In this document: piece after piece, positions 22,505 to 33,492 of the stretch | Numbering within the stretch: the first letter of the stretch is position 1 | How the letters are laid out: each line of letters opens with the position of its first letter | Origin: Dipteris shenzhenensis | Taxonomy: Eukaryota > Polypodiophyta > Polypodiopsida > Gleicheniales | NCBI GenBank assembly: GCA_047967505.1 | Contig: CM106539.1 | DNA length: 64,000 nt | Direction: 5' to 3' (one strand) | Made by a program: the position numbers and the translations under genes | The notes under the pieces: model-generated | The model's database searches: none | Seen by the model: only the letters and a program-made list of their open reading frames with translations | Told to the model about the DNA's origin: nothing

Positions 22505-22857
22505 TGTTGAGATATCGAGCTCCACTCATGATATGCCAGGGTGACCGTTGTGCATTTATGTCACCGACTTGTTAGCTATAGATGCGGTTGGTACACCACT
22601 CATGAATAATAGCATGACAACTATCTTTATGTACTCTAGTTAGTGGCTTAGTTAGTATGCCACCTTATTTAGTTGAGTTTGGTTTGAGACCCACATATAG
22701 GGTTCACCTATTCTTTTGTACTAAGAGAGAGTTCTTTTGGCTTTCACAACTAAGAAGAGGAAAACTACTTTTAGCCTCCACCTTTGTGTATATTCCCCCA
22801 TTGTGTATGTGAGAAAGCTGCGAGTGAGACTCCTTACTTCTCTCCCACTCTTTCACA
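22505..22857 (+). repeat. 5' LTR of copia-D
   Basis: 353 bp, TGTTGAGATATC...TTTCACA, immediately followed by the primer binding site. It pairs with the 3' LTR at 27623-27979. Confidence 0.95.
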
Positions 22858-22869
22858 TGGTATCAGAGC
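22858..22869 (+). promoter_or_regulatory. Primer binding site of copia-D
   Basis: TGGTATCAGAGC, complementary to initiator tRNA-Met, abutting the 5' LTR. Confidence 0.95.
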
Positions 22870-23375
22870 TCGGTTCGTGGTAAGGAGCTCAAGAAAGCAA
22901 ACCAAGTTTGCAGTGTCTTGTTAAGAGGATCAGTGTTGCTTTCCTTTTTTGAGTTTGGGAGCAAATCTCTATAGGTAGCATAGCCAGAAAGTGCAAGAGT
23001 GCACTGGTCTCAGATTAGGACACCCTTTGCGGTGCAACGAGATGATAGTATATGGTGCGGGCAAGGGAAACACCCTTGGTGACATTATTTTTTTGATTCG
23101 AGGCCATTTTGGGGCCGTTTCAGTGGTAGAAGTTTTCTATAGGCACTCAAAAAAGCGCCTTGTTTTTGTCGTGCGACCACTGTTCTGCAGGTCGGTGAAA
23201 AGTTGCCACAAAAATTGCATCGTATGCCTATGCGCAGAGATATTGGGATTGACAGAATCATTCTTATTGCCTATTAATGCAAAATCATCACTAGGAAGTG
23301 ACTATGTGGTCAAATACCACTTTCGTCAGTTTTGCGCTTGTGAGGCAGAAGTTGTGTTTTTTACAGTGTTCTATA

Positions 23376-26300
23376 ATGGCTTCTGATGCTCTTTCACAGA
23401 TAGTCACTGAAAAGTTTGACAAGAACAACTTCCAAGCATGGAAGTTTAGAATGATGAATTTCCTTAAGGGAAAAGGCTATTGGGAGTTCATTACTGGAGC
23501 TGAACAAGAACGAGTTATTCCTACTGTTCCCAATCAACAGGAGTTGCAAGCATTTAAAGGATGGCATGAGAGAGCCAAAAAAGTTATGTACTAGCTATCT
23601 ATTGGTATTTCAAATTCTACGATTGTACATATTCAAGAAACAAGCACACCGAAGGAGGCATGGGATACTTTGACAAAAATGTATAACACAAATACGTTAG
23701 CCAAGAAAATGCAGCTCAAAGCAAGAGTTGCATAATGTACAGAGAGAAAATATGAGCATCAATAACTACCACATGAAGGTGAGGAAGATTACAGATGCAC
23801 TTGCTTCCATTGGGTTGCCAGTGGAAGATGATCATTTAGTTTCTGTGACCTTGAATGGTTTAGGAAAGGATTATGCACAGTTCCAGTCATCCATTGCCAT
23901 CTGTGAGAATTTTTTTGATTTTGGGGAGTTGATTGCTCTACTAATTTCTAAAGTGCAGAGAAATGGTGGTGCATCTTCTTCAAGAGAAACTTCAAAAAAA
24001 ACTGTCTTTTACTCAAATGCTGGAAGAGGTAGAGGCAGAGGTAGAGCAGGCCAATCTGGAGGCCGTGGCAAAAATTAGAATATGCAGCAAATTCAAGAAA
24101 ACCAGTCCTATGGAGGAGGACTTGGTAACTTTAGAGGCAAGGGGAGCCAAAGAGATCGTCGTGGATGGTAGAGAGGCCAAAATACAAACAGCAATGTTGA
24201 ATGCTGCTACTCTGGTAAAATGGGTCATATGGTTAAAGATTGCTATAAAAAGCAGAATGACATCATGACTGAAAAATTGCAGCAAGGCAATTATGCATCC
24301 TCTAGTAGATAGGGTGATGACAGAAATGAGCATTTGTTTATGGTGCAGCACATGACCAATTCTATGACAAGTGCAGAAGAAAGCAATGATGTGTGGTATG
24401 TTGACTTATGTGCATCAAAGCACATGACAGGTCATGCAGAATGGATGCAAAATGCAAGGAAAATGGAAAAACCAGGATTTGTGGAGACTGGTGATGATAC
24501 TGCACATCCTATTGTGCAGATTGGTAAAATTCATTTGTCTATGCAGGTTCGGAAAAAGAAATATTTGTCTGATGTCTTTTATGTCCCGAATATCACCAAG
24601 AACCTGGTTTCTGTTGGTCAAATGGTTGAGCAAGTCTTGTAGGTCAGATTTAATCCTCATGGATGCTAAAGGTCGCTTGATAGCAAAAGGGAAGAAGAAG
24701 GGTAGGATGTTTACGTTGGATGCAGACATGCCTGAATTGAGTGCATCAATGTTTGCACATGGGACTGATGTAGTTGCAGATCTTGATATCTAGCATAAAC
24801 GCATTGGTCATGTTAATGTACAATGACTTAAATTAATGCAGGCCCAAAATATTGTTGCAGGATTGCCTAAGTTCAAGGTTGCAGAAATGCATAAGGTATG
24901 TGAAGCCTGTCAATTTGGAAAACAGGCAAGGAAACCATTTCCTAGACATGTTCAAGAGAGTAAGAGGCCATTGGAATTAATCCACTCTGATGTGTGGACT
25001 ACTAAAGCTGCATCTATTGGAGGCTGTCATTATTTTGTCAGTTTTATTGATGACAATAGCAGAAAAGATTGGGTGTATTTTATAAAAAAGAAAAGTGAAG
25101 TGTTTGGGCATTTCAAAGCTTTTAAACCTGTGGTTGAAAAAGAAACAGGCCTGTAAATAAAATGCCTAAGGTCAAATGGAGGGGGAGAGTACCTCTCAAA
25201 TGAGTTTGCAAGTTTTCTACAAAAGCATGGCATAAAGCAGCAATATTCATGTAGTCATACCCCATAGCAAAATGAAGGAAAAACAGGCATATTGGAGAGG
25301 TATCTCGTGCTATGCTCAACGAAAAAGACCTGCCAGATTATTATTGGGCTGAAGCAGTTGCTACAGTAGTCTACATAATGAACAGGACTCGCACTGTAGC
25401 AATACATGGCATGATGCCAGAGGAGAGGTATATTGGTAGGAAACTAGATATTTCTCAGTTGAAAGTTTTTGGTTGCATTATGTTCATGTGCCAGATGAGT
25501 TGAGATCCAAGTTGGATCCAAAAGCTAAGAAGTGCATCTTTATTGGTTATTCTCTACAACAAAAAGGGTATAGATGCTATAACCCTTTTACTCGTAAGTT
25601 TATAGTGAGCAGAGATGTTGTTTTTGATGAGATGAGTAGCTGGTATAAACCAGTAAATGTGATTGATGATGTAGATGTGTGGTAATGCTGCATTGAATTC
25701 ACAGAAGCAATCACAAAAAATTAGTGGACCTATAGTGTCCTTTAGCAGTGGTTCACATACTTCGCCATGGACATGCAAATTGAGATTAGGAGGATCTCCT
25801 CAAAGCAATGCAAATAGTGGTATGCAAGTATCACAAAAAGGAAAAGAGAAAGTAGATTAGCCCATGGTTGATGTGAATGCAGGTCACTCGTATGTGGATG
25901 GTGAATCCAATGGCTCAGAACAGAGCCTTGATGATGAGTTGGGTATTCCTTCTATTGTTACACCTAGAGTAAGGAAGACAAGGGATGTTTTGAGAGCACC
26001 TGGTAGTGAGCCTATTTTGCATAGGTCTACTAGAGCTAGGTATCTTGTGGATAGGCTGAATATGATGGATTTATAGCCATTCACTATGCCTATATGGTCA
26101 AAGTGATACATGAACTAGAACCCACTTCTTTTGAGCAAGCCATGGGAAAAGAAAAATGGGAGAAAGCCATGGATGCCTTGGAAGCAAATGCTACATGGGA
26201 ATTGGTGCCTTTGCCTAAAGACAATAATGCAATTGGCTGCAAGTGGGTTTATAAGGTGAAGCACAATGCAAATGGTTCTGTGAACAGATACAAGGCAAGA

Positions 26301-27600
26301 TTAGTTGTCAAGGGGTATGCACAGACATATGGCATTGATTATGAAGAAACATTCAGTCCGATTGCAAGGATGGCAACCGTAAGAGCAGTCATTGCTATGG
26401 CTGCATCAAAGGGATGGTCTATACATCAGATGGATGTAAAGAATGCTTTCTTACATGGTGATTTGCAAGAAGAGGTCCATATGGACAAGCCACCAGGTTA
26501 TGTTCATGCTGTTCATCCTGAGTTTGTTTGCAGGTTGAAGAAAGCCTTGTATGGCTTGAAGCAAGCATCCAGAGCATGGTCTGACAAGATAGGACAGTAT
26601 CTTGTCACTATTGGCTTTTAGATTTCCAAGGCAGATTTCTCACTTTATGTGAGAAAAACAGAGAAAGGCATTATGCTGCTTGTCATGTATGTTGATGATT
26701 TGATCATCACAGGTGATAGTGATGAAGATATCCTTCATGTGAAAATGCTATTGAAGCAGAAGTTTGAGATGAAGGATTTGGGAGAGCTACGTTACTTCTT
26801 GGGCATTGAGGTGATTAGATCCACAAGTGGGATATGGCTCTTACAGGGGTAGTATGGATTGGACATGGTGTTCAAATATGGGATGATAGAGGCTGTAAGC
26901 TTATTTCAGTTCCTTTAGAGCAAAATGTGAAGTTGAGCACAGATGCAGGTGAGCTTCTGGAAGACCCTACTATGTACAGACGCATAGTAGGAAGTTTGAT
27001 TTTTATGACTATTACTAGGCCATATTTGAGCTATGATGTTGGGTTGGTAAGTCAGTTTATGCAGGCTCCAAGGAAACCGCATTTGGATGCGACTAGATGC
27101 ATACTGAGGTATGTGAAGTCCACATTGCAGTATGGACTATTTTATGAGACTGGGGTTCAGATATAGTTGCATGGATACACTGATGCTGATTGGGCTAGTA
27201 GTATTTCTGATAGACGATCTACCAGTGGATATGTGTTCTCTTTTGGGAGTGCTGCAGTCACTTGGAGTAGCAAGAAACAAGCTACAGTTGCCTTGTCGAG
27301 CATAGAGGCTGAGTACAGGGGTGCAGCAATGGCTACATGTGAGGTAGCTTAGTTGCGTAAGCTACTTTATGATATGCATTAGTCTACAGATAGGCCAGTT
27401 GTCATTTATTGTGACAACATGAGCAATATACACTTGGCAAATAACCCAGTCTATCATGCTAAAACAAAGCACATTGAGGTGCATTATCACTATGTGCGGG
27501 AGAAGGTTCTAGTAGGTTTTATTTATCTAGTTTATGTCAGCACAGAGGATCAAGTAGCTGAAGCTGCACAAGTTTAGAGACCTGCTTGGTGTGCAGGAAT
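23376..27600 (+). pseudogene. Copia-D gag-pol polyprotein, multiply interrupted
   Basis: The gag begins MASDALSQIVTEKFDKNNFQ at 23376. Stops and frame changes follow, the first near 23590. The zinc knuckle near 24195-24245 has lost its second cysteine (CCYSGKMGHMVKDC). The protease DSGAS is changed to DLCAS (near 24405). Integrase blocks HSDVWTTKAASIGG and FIDDNSRKDW lie at 24985-25075. The RT (26094-26852) keeps QMDVKNAFLHGDL and YVDDLIITGDSD. The RNase H (27167-27352) keeps YTDADWASS and VALSSIEAEYRGA. The C-terminal IFTKAL block has been deleted near 27560. The order gag-PR-IN-RT-RH is diagnostic of copia. It aligns to copia-E throughout. Confidence 0.93.
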
Positions 27601-27622
27601 TGGGATTGAGCTCGAGGGGGAG

Positions 27623-27979
27623 TGTTGAGATATCGAGCTCCACTTCTGATATGCCAGGGTGACTGTTGTGCATTTATGTCACCGACTTGTTAGCTATAAA
27701 TGCGGTTGGTACATCGCTCATGAATAATAACTGGATGATAGCTATCTTTATGTACTCTAGTTAGTGACTCAATTAGTATGCCATCTTAGTTAGCTGAGTT
27801 TGGTTTGAGACCCACATATAGAGTTCACCTATTCTTTTGTACTAAGAGAGAGTTCTTTTGGCTTTCACAACTAAGAAGAGGAAAACTGTTTTCAGCCTCC
27901 ACCTTTGTGTATATTTCCCTATTGCGTATGTGAGAAAGCTGCAAGCGAGACTCCTTACTTCTCTCCCACTCTCTTCACA
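27623..27979 (+). repeat. 3' LTR of copia-D with preceding polypurine tract
   Basis: 357 bp, TGTTGAGATATC...TCTTCACA, preceded by the polypurine tract GAGCTCGAGGGGGAG (27608-27622) and followed by the target duplication TCTAC. Confidence 0.95.
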
Positions 27980-27984
27980 TCTAC

Positions 27985-28867
27985 CCCACCGCCCCCCCCC
28001 GTATGGTGGCTCCCACTAAAGTATTTATAACTATTAATTCCAAAAAGCAAAGAGCCAATAATAGTCTATCTAGAGGCATCTCTTGGATTCTCAACATAGC
28101 TCCACAAGAATAAAGTATTACAAGGATTTGTGTGTGTGCACTTTTTCTACAGTATCATCTCCGCACCCAATTTCCTCAGGGTAGTAGGACAGCCCCGTAG
28201 ACTAATAGATGGTTACTATTGTAGGTTATTTCATGTTAATACTAATGTTGTACACATATATATATAGAATCACCTACAATAGTAACCATCTAGTCGAGCA
28301 AATATTGGATTTCTTTTTGCAACATCTCAATCAGTGCCCTTGCACTATCTGTCCATGCGCCAACACGGTTCCCTTGCATTGTATCCATTTCCCTAGTAAG
28401 AGAAACCTTTATTACATTCCCATAACAAGCTCAATGAGAGCTTAGTTTTAGAGGCAGCTAGGTGTACTTCTAGAGCTTCTCAAAAGGAATGAATTTGGTG
28501 GACAACTACATGGTCCAGGCCACAAGAAGATTATCACTTTACAAGTTCTGAGGGTCAAGGTTGTGAATGCTTTTGGAGGATGATTGGATTGAAATAGACA
28601 TATGATGCAAATTTTGAGGGGACACTTGGATGGACCTATTGAATGCCTTTGTATCTTAAAGACTCAAGAGTGTTCATAACATAAACTAGTAATTGTATAA
28701 GTGTTTTAGAATAAGATCTAGTTATTCAAGTATGATGTAGAGAAAAGCTTTGAGATACTAGAGGTGGAAATTTGTTGACCCAAAATCCTCTACTTGGCTT
28801 TTTAAAGCTTTTACATAGGGGCTAATGGAAATTTTTTTTATAGAGTGGGTATTGGGTAGTATCATTG
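27985..28867. other. No recognisable gene; contains an 87-bp perfect-stem inverted repeat
   Basis: A C-rich run lies at 27991-28000. An inverted repeat with 21-bp perfect arms (28206-28226 and 28272-28292; arm AGATGGTTACTATTGTAGGT plus one flanking pair) encloses a 45-bp AT-rich spacer. The ORF at 28209-28445 crosses this hairpin and has no known motif. The rest holds nothing I recognise. Confidence 0.5.
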
Positions 28868-29672
28868 AGGGGGGGTATTGGATGTCTAGGATCAATGCCT
28901 CACCTATAGGCTGCCAAATGAGGAGTGCAATGGACCAATAGGATGTTGGTGCCAAATGGCACATATAATGGGATTGAGAGAGGATACCATATGGGAAACA
29001 GGCAAGGTACCACATCACATGTGGGTAGCAATCATACACCCTTCTAGAGTAATAATATGGGACACCATATCCATTGGAGCTAGTTGACCTACAGTCCTCC
29101 ATAGGGATGTGAATAAGCCCATCATTAGGGCTAGCTATGGGGCTAATATATGCCCATACATGGGCCCACCAGAGGAGCTGATGTGTAGAGCTAGCAAGGG
29201 CCAATTACATGGCAAAGCCCCATCTAAGGGGGCCAGCACTCAGATGGCAAAGATTGATGTAGCAATCCACCATTCAGAGGTGCAACAAATCTCACATAGT
29301 ATTATGCTCCATATGATATATACCTATAGGCTATAGAAAAGTACATGTGTGTGTAAGAGGTAACATGTAGAGCTCGCTACTACAAAGCAAGCAACTAAAG
29401 AGAGGCATGTAGTATCTCTAGAGGCATTCTAGTATAAAGGTTTCAATAGATAGGGCTTGGATTGGTGCCATACCTCAATGGATATTTGCTAAATTTGTTG
29501 AAAATATTTGATAGGTTTTATATTTTCATTGCATATCTATATACCTTTTCTTGGTTGTACATCTATGTGTAATCTTTTACTATGCTTAGGTCTTGGAGTG
29601 AGGTAATTGTGCATTTTACCATGGCATATCTTATGCACTAAGTATCTTCTACGTTAAATGTCTTGTGTTCTC
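28868..29672 (+). repeat. Possible LTR start after a polypurine tract (unpaired)
   Basis: The sequence ATTGAGGGGGGGTATTGGATG near 28866 looks like a copia polypurine tract followed by a mutated LTR start. The following 800 bp have no coding signal and contain repeated GGGCC/ATGGG-type words. It ends where the split LTR of copia-A begins, and that insertion may have interrupted it. No partner LTR was found. Confidence 0.3.
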
Positions 29673-30133
29673 TGTTAGATATCAATGCTCCACTCTCGTG
29701 TAACTACACGGGAACCAACTAACTCTACTTGTAACCCCCCTATATGAGGAGAAGGCATTTGAGTAACTCGGTTATCCAATAGGTCTTGGTTTGGCCACCA
29801 GATGGGGGTCATGTGTGGCCTAATGGCTGGACGGCTTTAGATAGAGTTGGCACACCACCAACTAGGCTACATGCAAGTGCACGAAGGCATCCCTTGACTA
29901 ACCGCATTGAGGGTAGATGGAGCATTTCCCGAGACAGCAGACCACTCTCAAGTTGCGGGGCCCGTTTGGAGCCTCAGATGATCCCGGATGGCTCTGGACC
30001 AAATGGCAACCATAGGTCAGTTGCTCTGTTTTGCACACTGGTTCTATCGTATGGTCAGTGGCCTATGACCCCCAATCGACCATTTTGGGTGGACTGGGTC
30101 GGTCACCCAATTGAGCCTAACTGACTACAACTG
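29673..30133 (+). repeat. 5' half of copia-A's 5' LTR, ending at an inversion breakpoint
   Basis: It starts TGTTAGATATCAATG and matches the first two-thirds of the copy B LTR, stopping at CTGACTACAACTG. The copy B LTR continues GTGGCTATATAAG, and that remainder is found on the opposite strand at 17524-17272. No polypurine tract precedes it, so it is the outer edge of an element. CACTA transposase sequence on the minus strand begins at 30134. The two halves together fit one LTR once a 10-bp and a roughly 13-bp deletion are allowed. Confidence 0.93.
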
Positions 30134-31583
30134 ATACCTCTCCAAAGTATCTCTAGCTCATCAATCAAAGGCTCCAAATAAACATCAGGGTTTTTGACTT
30201 TATGTTTCCCTGGAATTAGAAGGGACAGCATGACATGTCCTTTCTTAATAGCCATAGAGGGTGGAAGATTGTAATTAACCAATACCACTGGCCATACACT
30301 GTAAGACGTTCTTTTGAGACCAAATGGGTTCACACCATCCATACCCAATCCAAGTCTCAAGCTCCTAGGTTCTTCCTTGAAGCTTGGCCATGTGTCTTCA
30401 ATATGCTTCCACGCAGAAGAGTCCGTGGGAGTTCTCCACTTGCCATTGGTTGATCGATGGGAGGAATGCCATGACATGAGCTCTGCAATAGATTTGCACT
30501 TGAACATATGTTGGATGCGAGGGATTATGGGAAAATGTCGTAATACCTTACGAGGCACGTCCAAGGTTTTGAGATCTGCTCTATATCTTGCCTCTCCACA
30601 AGTAGGACACTCTCTTGCATCCTTATGTAGTCCACGAAACAAAACGCAATCGTTGACTCATGCATGGATGCACTTGTAATCTAATCCTCCAAGAGAGGTC
30701 ACATGTTACCTTGCCATATCTCTTGAGGTCGGTAATTTATTCTCCCTTGGAAGCATTTTACACAATAGCCTGCACGTGAAGACCATAAATGAGGAAAAGC
30801 ATTCGAGTAATTGACCCACACGCATAATTCACCATGTTTGCAAAATCGACTTTAAAGCTTACTTGAGTAATGCATTCAAACTTGCATTGCTCCATCCATA
30901 GATGGTTTGCAAGTTTAGTAACTCAAGGGAGGCACGTAGAATAGAGAATGTGCACCCCTCAAACAGTGGAGTCGATGCTGCGGTAAAAAGATCATCCTGC
31001 TCCATGCTATTATCCCTCCCTTGATGGACATATAAATCCCGCACCATATCATCAAACACCTCCTCCTCCACGGCTTCATGAGGTAATGTCGGAGGGCTAC
31101 TATCACCATCACTCCATGCATCCGTAACGGTCCCTCCTGAAGATCCCACCTCATATCGCCGACGCTTCGCCTCCTCACGACGGGCATAGGGTAACATGTG
31201 CGGGTGTGGCATTGCATCTTGTATCAAATTAAAATGGGATCATAACTCAAACATATGAACACCCATAGGTATCTCAATCAACCTTAACTTACAAACCCTT
31301 ACCCTGTTTACGGTCACATCCCATTCTCCATACTTTGAGATATGATTGAGTGTAATCCTGCATGCACGATACATGTTTCCTCGACATCGATCACACAGAC
31401 ATTTGATTTTTTACTCCAACTACATTTCGCGATGGTGGATACGGAGGGATTCATCCTCACTGGAACTACTTGTTGAAGATGGAGACATCCTACAAACAAA
31501 CAACCCACCAAATTTGCTCTTCTTCAAATGCTTAATTCAAACTCTGTGTTGCATCTATCGCCGCGTCTACAGTCGCATCTAAC
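30134..31583 (-). pseudogene. CACTA transposase tnp2, N-terminal half
   Basis: On the minus strand the first part (about 31500-31314) resembles the Tnp2-associated N-terminal domain (CDRCRGNMYRAC, HISKYGEWD). The next exon (31227-30859) is acidic and ends with PLFEGCTFSILRASLELLNL. After a probable intron the main exon (30642-30134) reads CPTCGEARYRADL, RKVLRHFPIIPRIQHMFKC, MSWHSSHRS, WKHIEDTWPSF, RLGLGMDGVNPFG, WPVVLVNYNLPP, SLLIPGKHKVKNPDVYLEPL and DELEILWRG, and stops at the LTR junction. These are the classic Tnp2 blocks. The protein's continuation is the plus-strand piece starting at 17525. Confidence 0.93.
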
Positions 31584-31680
31584 ACCGCGTCTAACGGCGC
31601 GTCCAAACGCGTGTCTACTCTGTGTATTTAGACGCGCCTATAGACGCGCTAATAGACGCGACTATAGATGCGGCTTTTAA
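31556..31680. repeat. CACTA subterminal repeat array, 5' side of the minus-strand tnp2
   Basis: At least eight copies of CGCGTCTA / TAGACGCG-type words in about 125 bp, first mostly as GCGTCTA and then as TAGACGC, so the array changes orientation in the middle (CTATAGACGCGCTAATAGAC). Same word as the arrays at 20230-20490 and 32080-32360. Confidence 0.75.
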
Positions 31681-32079
31681 ACCTGCTTTTCGGTGCGCCA
31701 CTCGCTTTGCTTTTCTTTTCATTAATTAAACTTCGCGAGCGGCTTCCTTCCTTCTTTATTAGTAGTTCCATAGATTCGAAGCTTAAGAAAGAGCCTCCCA
31801 TACATAGTTCCAAGCTTTCACTCAAGAGAAAAGGACCGTACCTACACCTACTTCCAAGCCTAAAGGAGAGGAGGAGTACGAACAAGGAGAAGAAACAAGT
31901 TTGGAAAAGAAAGAACCTTCCATACCTTTATCCAAGTAAGTCCTTTTGAAGTTGTTCTTGTTTGCTCTTTCCAGTTTTGTACTTTCTCGCATCCAGGAAA
32001 CGCAGGATCTAGGTATGAGCGTCACGTTCTTTTGTCGGGCGCAACGTCCTTTTCGACTTTTTAGTATTCTCGCCTGTCG
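31681..32079. other. Spacer between two subterminal arrays
   Basis: No gene is recognised. The texture (GGCTTCCTTCCTTC, TTCCATAGATTCGAAGC, frequent CTT/GAA words) is unlike the surrounding transposon sequence. No CACTA terminus is visible here. A donor-like GTAAGTCC lies at 31937 and an acceptor-like TTTTTTCCAG lies further right at 32424-32433, so it may be the 5' leader of the plus-strand gene that follows. Confidence 0.35.
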
Positions 32080-32365
32080 GAGCACGTCTATAGGCGCATC
32101 TCAGGGTGCATCTAAAAGGGCGTCTACAGGCACATCTATCCGCGCGTCTGGCTTGTTACAGACACACACAGATGCGTCTGTAGACGCTCACACAAACGCT
32201 CTGTTAAACGCACTTCTAAACACACTGTTAGATGCGCTTTTAAACGCACTGTTAGATGCACTGTTAAACGCACTGTTAGACGGACTGTTAAAAACGCACT
32301 GTTAAACGCTCTGTTAGACGCGTCTATAGACGCGCAAATCAGACGGGTCTATAGACGCACTCTGA
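32080..32365. repeat. CACTA subterminal repeat array with tandem ACGCACTGTTA units
   Basis: Dense array of GCGTCTA / TAGACGC words. Its middle (32195-32310) is a tandem of 15-17-bp units reading roughly AAACGCACTGTTAGATGC. It ends with CTATAGACGCGCAAATCAGACG. The ORF that runs through it (31946-32305) is repeat-derived and not a gene. Confidence 0.75.
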
Positions 32366-32439
32366 CAGAGCCTCTTTTTTTCTTTCCCTTTCTTCTCAGC
32401 TCATCAGTAATAGATTTGTTTCCTTTTTTCCAGTTCAAC

Positions 32440-33492
32440 ATGTGGCCAGGAAGCGCTTCTAGCTCACCTGATCCACGGGAATCGATTTGGAAGGACTTAT
32501 ATAATCTTTTAGGGCACCCTCCTAGTCCTGCGGAGTTATACGGGTATATGACGGGTATCCTTAACACTCCCCAGGAGTCGGCACTACAGACTCCGAGCCA
32601 CCCCACACCGCCTGAGATCACCCCAGCGGAGTCAGCACAGCCGTCTTATGCCCCTTCCCCCATACCATCTTATGCCCCTTCCCCCATGCCATCTTATGTC
32701 CCTTCTGCCATCCCGTCTTATGCCCCTTCCCCCATGCCATCAGGAGGTCCTTCTGTCTCGGCGAGCCTTCGACGTACTCCCCAGCCGTCGAGACTCGGTT
32801 CTCCAGCTACGAGTGGTTAGCGTAGTCCCGTGCAGTCCCCAGCTACGAGTGGCCAGCATACAAGCTCGACACGACAGGGTAGCAGGCGTAGTAGCAGGGA
32901 GAGCGGTGGCGAATGCATGGCACAGTGCTTTGGGCCATGTGGCGGTGAGGAGGAGGATGATTCAGATGATTTAGACGTGCATCTGGGTGATGGTACGATT
33001 TATTATGACATCACTCAAACAGGAGGCATCTTGATGGATGCGCGGGGGAAGGACATCATGGCCTTCATGCGCTCTGTAATTGCTAACAATTACAGAGATT
33101 GCTTTATCCACTATAAAGACCACCCAAAGAGGTTGGCTGATGAGACCCTCGCTACTGTTCACTCTAGGTATCCTAACCCCCCCAATCGCCAGTTCAGAGA
33201 TAAATGGGGGAAGTCAAAGATTGTTACGATACTTAGCAATAAAAGATCTTCGCCTAAGAGGCAGGCACTAGCGGAGCTTGCCAGGCTTGAGGTAGGTCAA
33301 CCTCCAAGGGGCCCGCCCCACACCGCTCACAAGCGTGAGTGGAAGAAGGCAATGAAGTCAGCGAGGGAGGACCCCAGTCTGCAGCACGTGGAGGCACGGA
33401 GGATCCAGATGGAGGAATATGGAAGCGCGCATTTTGGAGCAGGGGGTGTTGAATCATGGGAGGCCCAATTTGTAAGTATCGATTATTTTTAG
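32440..33492 (+). pseudogene. TnpA-like / plant transposase (Ptta-En/Spm type) gene, first coding exon, one in-frame stop
   Basis: The ATG at 32440 lies just after a splice-acceptor-like TTTTTTCCAG. The N-terminus is Pro/Ser-rich, with 8-residue repeats (PSYAPSPM, four copies, residues about 68-100). An amber codon at 32818-32820 interrupts the frame, which continues unchanged. After an acidic patch (EEEDDSDDLD) comes a folded region with IMDFMRSVIANNY-like text, HSRYPNPPNRQFRDKWGKSK, KREWKKAMKSAREDPS and SAHFGAGGVESWEAQF. This layout (low-complexity head, then a Trp/Arg-rich region) resembles TnpA-type second proteins of plant CACTA elements. A donor GTAAGT lies at 33474, so the ORF end at 33492 is probably intronic. 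Family assignment is moderate. Confidence 0.55.

Larger units (their letters stand above)
22505..27979 (+). mobile_element. Copia-D: complete but decayed Ty1/copia element with target duplication
   Basis: The element has two LTRs, primer binding site, gag-pol and polypurine tract in order, spanning 5,475 bp. The bases TCTAC at 22500-22504 and 27980-27984 form a perfect 5-bp target duplication. The two LTRs differ at roughly two dozen positions by eye, so it is much older than element H. It is the same family as copia-E (same gag and pol wording, related LTR ends). It lies wholly inside the proposed inverted segment. Confidence 0.96.

Noticed and set aside
22858-22869. TGGTATCAGAGC here and at 17260, 41145, 41861 and 60142 as parts of tRNA-Met genes
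   Set aside because: Only the 12-base 3' complement is present and in the paired elements it abuts an LTR. No tRNA cloverleaf surrounds it. These are primer binding sites.
31946-32305. 119-codon ORF as a gene
   Set aside because: Its second half is a translation of the subterminal tandem repeat, and no domain is present.
32080-32365. CRISPR-like repeat array
   Set aside because: The units are degenerate, occur in both orientations and lack uniform spacers. The context is a plant CACTA transposon.
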